From positions 17,095 through 37,498 of IMG/VR virus record IMGVR_UViG_3300030060_006682: a DNA stretch of 20,404 nt; one strand, written 5' to 3'. Made by a program: the position numbers and the translations under genes. Below the pieces are notes generated by a model that saw nothing but the letters and a program-made list of their open reading frames with translations, was not told the DNA's origin and made no database searches. Positions 14,634 through 20,404 of this stretch are shown piece after piece. This DNA comes from a virus. How positions within the stretch are numbered: the stretch's first letter is position 1; each line of letters starts with the position of its first letter.

Positions 14634-14810
14634 ATGAATAAAAACAAGATTAGGATTAAGTTTACTAGTGGCTTAAAAGACTCTCAAAACTTAATTAAAA
14701 CACTTGAGAGCCATGCCCAGTTTTATAACTTTGATATTGAATATTCAAAGACTAAACAACGTGTACCAACACCACTTTATGACAATTGGGTAGGCTTAAT
14801 TTCTAAGTAA
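14634..14810 (+). CDS. Small basic hypothetical protein, 58 residues
   Basis: I do not recognise this protein. The chain is Lys-rich (MNKNKIRIKFTSGLKDSQNL) with a probable helix at 12-30 and an aromatic C-terminus (LYDNWVGLISK). I chose the ATG at 14634; an in-frame TTG at 14607 would overlap the previous gene and is less likely. Evidence for translation is the tight spacing and the shared direction; there is no strong ribosome binding site. Confidence 0.5.
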   Translation: MNKNKIRIKFTSGLKDSQNLIKTLESHAQFYNFDIEYSKTKQRVPTPLYDNWVGLISK

Positions 14811-14817
14811 AGAATGT

Positions 14818-14827
14818 AACATATGTT
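14818..14827. promoter_or_regulatory. AACATATGTT palindrome
   Basis: A perfect 10-bp palindrome lies 8 bp after the stop of the gene at 14634-14810 and upstream of a promoter candidate. It could be a regulator half-site pair, but AT-rich DNA produces such palindromes by chance. Confidence 0.2.
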
Positions 14828-14871
14828 CTCCTGATTTGTTCATTCAAACTACAAAAATCTTATTAAATCCC

Positions 14872-14900
14872 TTGCAATAACTACCTATATCTGCTAGGGT
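14872..14900 (+). promoter_or_regulatory. Promoter candidate for the main cluster of small genes
   Basis: TTGCAA (14872-14877) and TAGGGT (14895-14900) are separated by 17 bp, and TGC precedes the -10 as in extended -10 promoters. It lies in a 134-bp gap, 45 bp ahead of the gene at 14945, after which genes are packed tightly to 16917. Matches to consensus are 4/6 and 3/6, so confidence is modest. Confidence 0.35.
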
Positions 14901-14944
14901 ACTTTTACAAAAGCTATCCACTTTTATTTACATCATTATTATTC

Positions 14945-15190
14945 ATGCAACACAAAATCATTACTTACTTACAGTCTACGGACTTAAAGTTATTTCAAAA
15001 AATTATTCTAAAAGGTTTTGAAGCTTTAGACCCATCCGAACAAAGTGCGCTTATTAGGCAGCGTATAGAGACTGATTGCGAGGACTTTTTTACAGAATTA
15101 GTTAAGGACGTTGAGAATGCGGTACAGGATGCCCACATGGAACAATTAGACCGAGAATTTGATCGCAAATTTAATCAAAGGATTTATTAA
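14945..15190 (+). CDS. Small acidic helical protein, 81 residues
   Basis: I do not recognise this protein. It has a helical pattern throughout, with MQHKIITYLQSTDLKLFQKI at the start and an acidic, charged second half (residues 45-75). It opens a run of nine closely spaced plus-strand genes ending with the methyltransferase-like gene, probably one transcript from the promoter candidate at 14872. No enzymatic or DNA-binding motif is visible. Confidence 0.65.
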   Translation: MQHKIITYLQSTDLKLFQKIILKGFEALDPSEQSALIRQRIETDCEDFFTELVKDVENAVQDAHMEQLDREFDRKFNQRIY

Positions 15191-15192
15191 TT

Positions 15193-15501
15193 ATGACTTT
15201 AAAATATTGTGCCGTAGAAGCTGACCTTAATAGATACATGGATGAACAAGATGCCCATGAAAACTATTTAGAATTGCGTAGGCTATGCAATGAGAAAGCC
15301 ACAGACATAGGCCAAATGCATAACCTTCATGAAGATCTATTTGAACCCTTTATAGAGTGGTTCATAGACTTAAATGAAGGATTAAACGAAGAAGAAAACT
15401 ACTTAGGTTTAACCTTCGATGATAAAAGTCTTATAGATGATTTTTGGAAGCAAGAAGGTGAGTACTTTGACAAATTTACAACACCATATGAGGAGGTTTA
15501 A
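15193..15501 (+). CDS. Small acidic hypothetical protein, 102 residues
   Basis: I do not recognise this protein. It is acidic, with Glu/Asp and Leu-rich helices (residues 15-38 and 48-72). The start ATG lies 2 bp after the previous stop. Its last codons (encoding YEEV) contain the GAGGAGG used as ribosome binding site by the next gene, so the coding sequence doubles as a translation signal. Confidence 0.7.
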   Translation: MTLKYCAVEADLNRYMDEQDAHENYLELRRLCNEKATDIGQMHNLHEDLFEPFIEWFIDLNEGLNEEENYLGLTFDDKSLIDDFWKQEGEYFDKFTTPYEEV

Positions 15502-15504
15502 ACA

Positions 15505-15714
15505 ATGGAAAAAGAAATAGAAACTTACATCCAAAGTTTATTATCTGATAGAAAACGTTTATTAAAAGGAGCGTTAAAAGGTTTATCAGAAGTCAAAAAA
15601 GGTAACTCAAGTATTGAAGTTGACTTTGTTTTAAGGCAAGAAACTCAATGGGAACTAGACCAAATTGTCAAAGCTCAAAGAGCATTAGACATACTTACAG
15701 AGGAGGGTATCTAA
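15505..15714 (+). CDS. Small helical protein, paralogue of the gene at 17511, 69 residues
   Basis: I do not recognise a family, but the layout matches the product of 17511-17696. Both have an N-terminal ETYIQSLL / ITYINQLL segment, a variable charged centre, and a C-terminal helix ETQWELDQIVKAQRALDILT / ATESELEEIENAQKFMDLQT ending in EEGI or KGGI. The two probably arose by duplication. The ribosome binding site GAGGAGG is strong, 7-8 nt before the ATG. The stop overlaps the next start (TAATG), and the last codons supply that gene's Shine-Dalgarno sequence. Confidence 0.7.
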   Translation: MEKEIETYIQSLLSDRKRLLKGALKGLSEVKKGNSSIEVDFVLRQETQWELDQIVKAQRALDILTEEGI

Positions 15715-15851
15715 TGGACGACAGACTAATTAAACTTGCCAACCAATATGAAGGTAATTTATTAAATTACTTTTGTGGTATGACTCCAAAACAGTCAAGA
15801 AAATTTAACAAAATGGTTAAAGATGCAAAGAAAAATAGGAGGTCTAAATAA
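15714..15851 (+). CDS. Very small basic protein, 45 residues
   Basis: I do not recognise this protein. It reads MDDRLIKLANQYEGN at the start and ends in a basic segment (KMVKDAKKNRRSK), which could bind nucleic acid. The start is chosen at the TAATG junction because GAGGAGGG lies 6 nt upstream; longer readings in this frame would enter the previous gene. The AGGAGG near its end serves the next gene. Confidence 0.65.
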   Translation: MDDRLIKLANQYEGNLLNYFCGMTPKQSRKFNKMVKDAKKNRRSK

Positions 15852-16103
15852 ATGTTTTATGACTACAAAATGAGTTCAAATTTTATAGGACGATTTAAAG
15901 AAGCTAAAGGTTATTTTGAACAACAAAATCAAGCTCGGAAGGATTTTTCTCGGAGGTGGCATAATCTCCGCAGTAACACTAGCTTAGACCGCTTTAATAG
16001 GCATGAATGGAATAATACATTTGATGCTATAGATGACCTAGCTAGAGCCGATCTAAAGGAGCTACAACAACCTAATCAAATCATTAAAGGAGATCTATTA
16101 TGA
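15852..16103 (+). CDS. Small basic hypothetical protein, 83 residues
   Basis: I do not recognise this protein. It is rich in Arg, Lys, Asn and aromatic residues in the first 60 residues (including KDFSRRWHNLRSNTSLDRFN), with an acidic helix before the end. AGGAGG precedes the ATG by about 9 nt. The stop overlaps the next start in an ATGA junction and AAAGGAG lies just upstream, so the two genes are translationally coupled. Confidence 0.7.
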   Translation: MFYDYKMSSNFIGRFKEAKGYFEQQNQARKDFSRRWHNLRSNTSLDRFNRHEWNNTFDAIDDLARADLKELQQPNQIIKGDLL

Positions 16104-16336
16104 GCCACCCAGTAAACACAGAAATTTTTGAAAATTTAATTGAAAATTATCAAATATATAAAATGACAGTTGACTATCATTTAAAAAATGACTCTTCAAT
16201 TATTCGTTATGTAATTAAGGATGAAAATGAAGCATTAATTAGGCATAACAATATGTCTTTTTTTCCTACAAAAGAAGATGCTAAAAAAGCATTAAATGAA
16301 ATTATTAATCAAAAGTTTGAGGAGGTTACACAATGA
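16100..16336 (+). CDS. Small hypothetical protein, 78 residues
   Basis: I do not recognise this protein. The layout of strands and a C-terminal helix (FFPTKEDAKKALNEIINQKF) suggests a compact alpha/beta fold. The last codons (FEEVTQ) contain GAGGAGG, the ribosome binding site of the methyltransferase-like gene. Its start and stop both overlap neighbours in ATGA junctions. Confidence 0.7.
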   Translation: MSHPVNTEIFENLIENYQIYKMTVDYHLKNDSSIIRYVIKDENEALIRHNNMSFFPTKEDAKKALNEIINQKFEEVTQ

Positions 16337-16917
16337 AAATGCTAGTAGCGTGTGAGTTTAGTGGAACTGTTAGAGAAGCTTTCGCTAGAAAGGGATGGGA
16401 TGCATGGTCATGTGACCTACTCCCTACAGATATACCAAGTGATAAACATATTCAAGGTGATTGTCTTGAAGTAATTGCTAGTCAATCATGGGATCTCATT
16501 ATTGCTCATCCACCTTGTACCCACCTCAGCGGAAGTGGTAGCCGTTACTGGGCTGAAAAGGTAGCCGATGGTAGGCAACAGGCTGCTATCAAATTTGTAG
16601 AGGATATATGGGATGCAGATTGCCCACGCATATGCATTGAGAATCCTGTAGGAGCGTTAACAAAGAGGTCTAAGCTAGGAAAGGCTACACAATATGTTCA
16701 ACCTTACTGGTTCGGGCATGGGGAGTCCAAGAAGACAGGCTTATGGCTTAAAGGATTACCTAAGCTAACTCCAACAAATATGATAGATATATCAAAGCTA
16801 CCAAAAAAAGAGGTACATAGAATGCATTACCTCGCACCATCAAAGGATAGATGGGCTATTAGAAGTAAAACTTATCAGGGTATAGCCGATGCATTCAGTG
16901 ACCAATGGACTGCCTAG
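16333..16917 (+). CDS. Short C5-cytosine methyltransferase-like protein
   Basis: The 194-residue product has the landmarks of cytosine C5 methyltransferases: an S-adenosylmethionine-binding start LVACEFSG (4-11), CDLLP (27-31), QGDC (41-44), the catalytic-loop motif AHPPC (58-62) with C62 as candidate nucleophile, and IENPVG (102-107) in the place of the family's ENV motif. Full enzymes usually exceed 300 residues with a target-recognition domain; this one is short, so it may use a small recognition region, act with a partner, or modify nucleotides rather than defined DNA sites. No restriction gene adjoins it. Likely roles are protection from host restriction or genome modification. GAGGAGG lies 7 nt before the ATG. 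Confidence 0.8.
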   Translation: MKMLVACEFSGTVREAFARKGWDAWSCDLLPTDIPSDKHIQGDCLEVIASQSWDLIIAHPPCTHLSGSGSRYWAEKVADGRQQAAIKFVEDIWDADCPRICIENPVGALTKRSKLGKATQYVQPYWFGHGESKKTGLWLKGLPKLTPTNMIDISKLPKKEVHRMHYLAPSKDRWAIRSKTYQGIADAFSDQWTA

Positions 16918-16928
16918 TCATATCAATA

Positions 16929-16976
16929 GGTCTAGCCCAGAATTTGCTGTTTGAAGGTAAAATTCTGGCCTAGATC
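16929..16976 (+). ncRNA. Long hairpin after the methyltransferase gene
   Basis: GGTCTAGCCCAGAATTT (16929-16945) pairs with AAATTCTGGCCTAGATC (16960-16976): 17 positions with one mismatch and one G-U pair, around a 14-base loop. No T-run follows, so it is not a standard intrinsic terminator. The 3' side (ATCCC, 16974-16978) can also pair with GGGAT at 16991-16995, giving two competing structures ahead of the gene at 17038. An RNA-processing site, a stabiliser or a cis-regulatory element is possible. It does not match any riboswitch I can recall. Confidence 0.5.
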
Positions 16977-17037
16977 CCTTGCGACCACTGGGGATGTCCT
17001 TAAACTCAACCTTAATGTACACATTTCAATTAAACCA

Positions 17038-17301
17038 ATGTCAAATTACAGCACAATTTCAGAACAGTTATGGTCTTTACCTGTAAAAGAATTACATAGG
17101 GTCAAGGCTTCAATCGGTGACATCATCGAATCAAAAATTAAAAGCTCTTTATATGTAGATCAAGAGGTCTATATAGTTTCTAAAAACAAGAAGGAAAACG
17201 GAGTAATAAAGAAGGTAAATAAAACTAGAGCAGTAGTAGCTATAGAAAATAAAATCCATGAGTATAATGTTCCATTCACAATGATCGAGGTGAAGAACTA
17301 A
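17038..17301 (+). CDS. Small hypothetical protein, 87 residues
   Basis: I do not recognise a family. The start is helical and polar (MSNYSTISEQLWSLPVKELH). Residues 45-87 look beta-rich, with KSSLYVDQEVYIVSKNKKEN and KTRAVVAIENKIHEYNVPF, like a small SH3-like barrel. I chose the ATG at 17038; an in-frame TTG at 16951 would run through the hairpin region and is unlikely. The stop overlaps the next start (TAATG), and GAGGTGA near the end serves the next gene. Confidence 0.65.
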   Translation: MSNYSTISEQLWSLPVKELHRVKASIGDIIESKIKSSLYVDQEVYIVSKNKKENGVIKKVNKTRAVVAIENKIHEYNVPFTMIEVKN

Positions 17302-17510
17302 TGACACAACATGAATTCTTAAAAGAAATCTACAACGATTTTTGTATAAAACATGATATGCCTAAAAACGAAGATGACGCATATCAATCGGCCGATGACC
17401 TTTTATATTCTTATATGTATGCGGAGATCAACTTGACTGTATATCAAAAAGAATGGTTAGAAAACTACATCAAGCTATGGGAAACAACTAACGCAGGGGA
17501 GGAAATTTAA
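17301..17510 (+). CDS. Small acidic hypothetical protein, 69 residues
   Basis: I do not recognise this protein with confidence. It is acidic and aromatic, with a last segment TVYQKEWLENYIKLWE (47-62) that resembles short helical ends seen in small proteins of phages. Translation is supported by GAGGTGA upstream and by the GGGGAGG in its last codons (AGEEI), which the following gene uses. The next ATG directly follows the stop. Confidence 0.7.
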   Translation: MTQHEFLKEIYNDFCIKHDMPKNEDDAYQSADDLLYSYMYAEINLTVYQKEWLENYIKLWETTNAGEEI

Positions 17511-17696
17511 ATGGACAGAGATAAAGCAATTACATACATTAATCAACTTTTGATTGATGAGTACAATCTTATGCAAGACAGAAAATTTGATACTTCAGAG
17601 CCTTGTCTTGCTGATAAAGAAGCAACTGAATCTGAGCTAGAAGAAATCGAAAATGCTCAAAAATTTATGGATCTACAAACTAAAGGAGGTATTTAA
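17511..17696 (+). CDS. Small helical protein, paralogue of the gene at 15505, 61 residues
   Basis: The product shares layout and residues with that of 15505-15714 at both ends (ITYINQLL near the start, ELEEIENAQKFMDLQTKGGI at the end), so a duplication is likely. Function is unknown. GGGGAGG lies 8 nt before the ATG, which directly follows the previous stop. The end of the gene (encoding KGGI) contains AAAGGAGG, a strong ribosome binding site for the next gene. Confidence 0.7.
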   Translation: MDRDKAITYINQLLIDEYNLMQDRKFDTSEPCLADKEATESELEEIENAQKFMDLQTKGGI

Positions 17697-17972
17697 ATGG
17701 ATTCAAAAACTGAAAGCATATGGCTTGAAACTGGTCTTTTAAAAAATGAGGTCAGAGAAAAGATTTTACATAGATGTGAAATCCTTAGATACATGGGGGA
17801 TGATGGTATCTCCTCCATCTATGACCAACTCCCTGATCATGAACTGGTAGATGACTGTGGATGGGTCTTAGATAAGGAGCATGATGATTTAGATCAGTTT
17901 CAATTCCAAGTAACTAGGAAGATCATTAACGAAGCTCCTAAAAGGTCTACTAGTAAAGATATGTGGAGCTAA
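17697..17972 (+). CDS. Small acidic hypothetical protein, 91 residues
   Basis: I do not recognise this protein. It is acidic, with helical residues 8-30, a compact section GDDGISSIYDQLPDHELVDD (34-53), and a helical C-terminus. AAAGGAGGTATTTAA directly precedes the ATG, the best ribosome binding site in the window. The GGAG in its last codons serves the next gene. Confidence 0.7.
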   Translation: MDSKTESIWLETGLLKNEVREKILHRCEILRYMGDDGISSIYDQLPDHELVDDCGWVLDKEHDDLDQFQFQVTRKIINEAPKRSTSKDMWS

Positions 17973-17974
17973 TT

Positions 17975-18202
17975 ATGACTACTTACAGTATTACTTGTCG
18001 AGAATATGCTTACTTTGTTGCAGAAGTAGAAGCTAACTCAGAAGATGAAGCAAAAGAAAAACTTCGTGATAATGTCAATGGTTTTAAAATTACTATGGAA
18101 TGGGATGAAGAATGGGAGATAGCAGATGTTGAGACAAAAGAAGAGCATGAAAAGTATTGGATTGATCATGCTCCTAGAACTAATGTGAGGAATAAAAAAT
18201 GA
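17975..18202 (+). CDS. Small acidic alpha/beta protein, 75 residues
   Basis: I do not recognise a named family. The pattern YFVAEVEANSEDEAKEKLRD (12-31) is a strand, a turn and a helix as in many small phage proteins in which a beta strand ending in 'V-E-A' precedes 'S-x-x-E-A'. The rest is Trp/Glu-rich. The ATG at 17975 is preferred over an in-frame GTG at 17963 because GGAG lies 6 nt upstream. The stop overlaps the next start (ATGA). Confidence 0.65.
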   Translation: MTTYSITCREYAYFVAEVEANSEDEAKEKLRDNVNGFKITMEWDEEWEIADVETKEEHEKYWIDHAPRTNVRNKK

Positions 18203-18396
18203 TTACAGATAGCTATTTAGATAGTAAATTTTACTGTGAATTATCAGGCTCACAAATTAGTATTATTCTCTATCAATTAGAGTTAATACCTCAAGAAAAA
18301 ATCATTAAAGATCCAGAATTACAAAAAGATCTTGGTGAGATATTTACTGAGTTCGAATCAAAAACAAACAACCATGAAGAATTTAACAATGACTGA
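18199..18396 (+). CDS. Small acidic hypothetical protein, 65 residues
   Basis: I do not recognise this protein. It is mostly helical and acidic, with a Leu/Ile-rich central helix (SQISIILYQLELIPQEKI) and an Asn/Glu-rich end. AGGA lies 8 nt before the ATG, and the start overlaps the previous stop (ATGA). It overlaps the following gene by 8 bp. Confidence 0.65.
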   Translation: MITDSYLDSKFYCELSGSQISIILYQLELIPQEKIIKDPELQKDLGEIFTEFESKTNNHEEFNND

Positions 18397-18553
18397 TCAA
18401 AACTTTTACCCATTGAATAAAACAGAAATGCAATGGCTCGCTAATCACAGATTTGATCTTTACTACAGTCTTAACGTGGAAGAAATGTATGAAACGGATC
18501 AGGCCATCTTTAGATCAATTAGTGAAAAATTAGAAAAATCAGCTAAATTATGA
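18389..18553 (+). CDS. Small hypothetical protein, 54 residues
   Basis: I do not recognise this protein. It starts MTDQNFYPLNKTEMQWLANH and is aromatic and charged, probably helical at the end (FRSISEKLEKSAKL). The start is uncertain: ATGs at 18374 and 18389 are in frame. I prefer 18389, with a weak GAAGA site upstream and a short overlap with the previous gene. Confidence 0.55.
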   Translation: MTDQNFYPLNKTEMQWLANHRFDLYYSLNVEEMYETDQAIFRSISEKLEKSAKL

Positions 18554-18604
18554 AAATTTCTAACTCCACAAGAGCCTACAACACCTTTGAAAAAAGTCTC
18601 AGGT

Positions 18605-18937
18605 ATGTTTGTACCTTCATCCTGGGGTACATTTTATACATCAACCCTTAGTCCACCACCACAGTATTTATCTATGGAACAACCCAATGTCAAATTCTTA
18701 GGCACTTTATTAGGAGAAGCTTATGCTTGTTTTGATAGAGGTGATATGGAAAATGGAAAAGCTATTCTTTATTCTTTCTTTGATCGAATGCACCCCGAAC
18801 TAATCGAGGATGCCAGAAAAGATAAAAAATTAATTTACGATTTAATTAAAGAAAAGAATCAGAAAGATCCAATGCATTCATTTGTTGCATTAGCGATGTT
18901 GAATTATTTAAAAGATAAAGGGGGAATAGATATATAG
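18605..18937 (+). CDS. Hypothetical protein, 110 residues (start uncertain)
   Basis: I do not recognise a family. The conserved-looking part begins near MEQPNVKFLGTLLGEAYACF and continues as an all-helical domain with FDRGDMENGKAILYSFFDRM and a terminal helix ending in KDKGGIDI. The helical pairs have a slight repeat-domain look. Possible starts are TTG 18587, ATG 18605 and ATG 18674; none has a good ribosome binding site. ATG 18674 would give a product lacking the Pro/Ser-rich N-terminus. Confidence 0.6.
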   Translation: MFVPSSWGTFYTSTLSPPPQYLSMEQPNVKFLGTLLGEAYACFDRGDMENGKAILYSFFDRMHPELIEDARKDKKLIYDLIKEKNQKDPMHSFVALAMLNYLKDKGGIDI

Positions 18938-19005
18938 ACAGTTACCACATTTCAAGGTAATATACAAATCATGCGACCTAAATGATTACGTCCAAAAACT
19001 GATCT

Positions 19006-19503
19006 ATGTTCACCACAATTACTAGACACATGACCAAAAGTCAAACATCAAATAAAACTTCCAATGCTGAAGTAGTCAGACAGTTATCTGGTATCACTAA
19101 TAGAAAAAGTGTACCTTCAGTAACTGGATCTAGATACGGAGCTAAGAAAGAATTTGATCCTGATACGGAACATGATGAAATGTTAACTAGGTTATCAGAA
19201 ATCAAAGCTTTCAAAGATGAATTAGATTCTGAAGAAAAGCAAATCAAATCTAATCTTAGAAAAGAGCTATTAGCTTTTGAAGAAGATGGAGATGTTCCAG
19301 AAATTCATCACACTTTAGATGAAAAACTTTATGTAGGTTTTAGAAAAACTGATACTTATGAGTACAGCCCAAAACTAGAGCAACGCATAGAAGATCATGC
19401 TAAAGAATTTAAACTAATCAAAAACAAAAAGGATTTTGAAAAGTTAAATGGAATAGCTAAAGTTGCTAAAACTTCTAAATCTGTAGTCCTTTATAGACCA
19501 TAA
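19006..19503 (+). CDS. Charged coiled-coil-containing hypothetical protein, 165 residues
   Basis: I do not recognise a family. The first 45 residues are Thr/Ser/Lys-rich and probably disordered. Residues 52-85 form a charged helix likely to be a coiled coil (including SEIKAFKDELDSEEKQIKSN). The remainder looks alpha/beta, with EKLYVGFRKTDTYEYSPKLE and a final strand SKSVVLYRP. A second in-frame ATG at 19030 is an equally possible start. It is followed after 2 bp by the next gene, so the two are probably in one operon. Confidence 0.65.
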   Translation: MFTTITRHMTKSQTSNKTSNAEVVRQLSGITNRKSVPSVTGSRYGAKKEFDPDTEHDEMLTRLSEIKAFKDELDSEEKQIKSNLRKELLAFEEDGDVPEIHHTLDEKLYVGFRKTDTYEYSPKLEQRIEDHAKEFKLIKNKKDFEKLNGIAKVAKTSKSVVLYRP

Positions 19504-19505
19504 TT

Positions 19506-19844
19506 ATGTTATTTCCAGTTGAAACACCTCCCTCCAAGTTTGGAGCTACTGCCATCACAATAGGCATTAGAGAAGTCCCACAAGAGATATGGGAACGTCT
19601 ACTAGAACGTCACATGAATGGTGATTGGGGCGATCTAGATGACACAAGCAAGGCCACCAATGATCGAGCCTATATAAAAGGTAAGACTTATTGGATATAT
19701 TCCGTTTACAAGAATGCTTACAAAGGTAAAGACATTTGTATCGAGACAAATGGCTACGGATTATCTAGAAAAGTTATGGATCTTGTTAACTACAAGGAAG
19801 AAGATTACAACCACACAGTAATCATGTTCCCATCGGAACGCTAG
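19506..19844 (+). CDS. Small protein of a plasmid/phage family with an RHxxGDWG motif, 112 residues
   Basis: The centre of this product, LLERHMNGDWGDLDDTSKATNDRAYIKG (split around residues 32-59), followed by YWIYSVY and a terminal TVIMFPSE, matches a widespread small-protein family on plasmids and phages. Databases have given that family loose names such as 'plasmid related protein'; its function is unknown to me. The pattern is RHxxGDWG, an acidic stretch, N-x-x-A, a basic or polar turn, S-x-Y, and a final hydrophobic strand ending in P-x-E. It probably folds as a small alpha/beta unit. It is the last gene before a strong terminator. Confidence 0.7.
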   Translation: MLFPVETPPSKFGATAITIGIREVPQEIWERLLERHMNGDWGDLDDTSKATNDRAYIKGKTYWIYSVYKNAYKGKDICIETNGYGLSRKVMDLVNYKEEDYNHTVIMFPSER

Positions 19845-19852
19845 TCATTCCA

Positions 19853-19888
19853 GGGGGTTTGAAGTTTTTCAAATCCCTTTTATTTATT
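19853..19888 (+). terminator. Intrinsic terminator after 19506-19844
   Basis: GGGGTTTGAA (19854-19863) pairs with TTCAAATCCC (19868-19877) over 10 positions including one G-U, with a 4-base loop (GTTT). It is followed by TTTTATTTATT. This is the clearest rho-independent terminator in the window and closes the transcript that covers the preceding small genes. Confidence 0.85.
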
Positions 19889-19910
19889 CACTTTATTTTT
19901 TACAATTATC

Positions 19911-20234
19911 ATGACCATCGAAGAAATCAGAACAGCCTCAGTAATGGCTCTATTCCAATCAAATAAAGACAAAGAATCAGGAGTTTTCATCCCTGATATT
20001 GTAGATGAACAATCAAAAGTTATAGGTAAGGTTTTTGCCAATAAATTTTTATTCTCATGCTTAATAGAAGCACAAGAAATGAAAACTAATCAAGAAAAAT
20101 TTGATCTTTATTTTAAAAAATATGAAATTGTTGGCGATAAATTTTGTTTAGATCAAACAGAAATAGAAGATGGAGAATTAATTGATCTTTTCTCAGACAT
20201 CAAAGGTCTTGAGGATGAGGAGGAGGAAAACTAA
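19911..20234 (+). CDS. Acidic hypothetical protein, 107 residues
   Basis: I do not recognise a family. The sequence is mixed alpha/beta, with IEEIRTASVMALFQ at the start and a very acidic end (GLEDEEEEN). It lies just after a terminator, so it needs its own promoter or read-through. No Shine-Dalgarno sequence is obvious. Its last codons (EDEEEEN) form GAGGAGGAGG, the ribosome binding site of the next gene. Confidence 0.65.
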   Translation: MTIEEIRTASVMALFQSNKDKESGVFIPDIVDEQSKVIGKVFANKFLFSCLIEAQEMKTNQEKFDLYFKKYEIVGDKFCLDQTEIEDGELIDLFSDIKGLEDEEEEN

Positions 20235-20404
20235 ATGAGTTTAACGAAAGAACATACGATCTCTCTTAACTGTAGGATTAATGAATTAACTCCAGAACAT
20301 CAAATCACAGTAGTTCGTTTAGTAAATCATCTTGCAAGTTTACCTTATGAGTATACGCAACACGCTATGTATAGGATTTTAAAAATTACTGAAGAAAATC
20401 CATA
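20235..20404 (+). CDS. N-terminal part of a truncated gene
   Basis: An ATG at 20235, 7-8 nt after a strong AGGAGG, opens a frame that runs to the window edge and encodes at least 56 residues beginning MSLTKEHTISLNCRINELTP. It is helical and charged so far. No family can be assigned from this part. Confidence 0.65.
   Translation, partial: MSLTKEHTISLNCRINELTPEHQITVVRLVNHLASLPYEYTQHAMYRILKITEENP

Noticed and set aside
16929-16976. Hairpin considered as a tRNA or a known cyanophage riboswitch
   Set aside because: It has no T-loop or anticodon-arm pattern and does not match the glutamine-binding motifs I remember; it is left as an unassigned structure.

Overview
This is an AT-rich stretch of a tailed double-stranded DNA bacteriophage genome (Caudoviricetes). 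The evidence is a complete large terminase ATPase-nuclease, a probable portal protein beside it, densely packed small genes with ATGA and TAATG junctions, and two opposed gene blocks. The host cannot be read directly. The low GC, the run of tiny early genes and a few protein patterns make a marine phage, perhaps of picocyanobacteria, my best guess. No tRNA, integrase, CRISPR array or insertion sequence was found.

Left block (1-12671, all minus strand, transcribed right to left): virion morphogenesis and packaging. In transcription order it holds a 527-residue unknown protein, a one-membrane-segment holin-like protein, five unknown proteins (several rich in Gly/Ala and likely virion components), a protein with 25 consecutive 11-residue repeats, a candidate small terminase, the large terminase, an AbrB-like small protein, the portal, a Gln/Pro-rich candidate scaffold, two small unknown proteins, and the first 23 codons of a gene cut by the window edge (by position probably the major capsid protein). 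The portal and candidate scaffold genes share 515 bp on the same strand in different frames. The scaffold start has its own good ribosome binding site, and GC content rises sharply in the shared segment.

Middle (12672-13323): a divergent, gene-free control region of about 650 bp. It carries at least five degenerate 14-15 bp sites with partial dyad symmetry, several TTGACA-like hexamers and an AT-rich tract. It probably holds the operators and promoters of both arms and may include an origin.

Right block (13324-20404, all plus strand): probable early genes, mostly 45-110 codons. Recognisable are a Cys-rich phage/plasmid protein of unknown role (13566-14282), a short C5-cytosine methyltransferase-like protein (16333-16917) and a small protein of a plasmid/phage family with an RHxxGDWG-type motif (19506-19844). 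Many genes here are coupled by strong Shine-Dalgarno sequences that lie in the last codons of the gene before, whereas most left-block genes lack a clear one. Hairpins lie after the Cys-rich gene, after the methyltransferase gene and, as a good intrinsic terminator, at 19853-19888.
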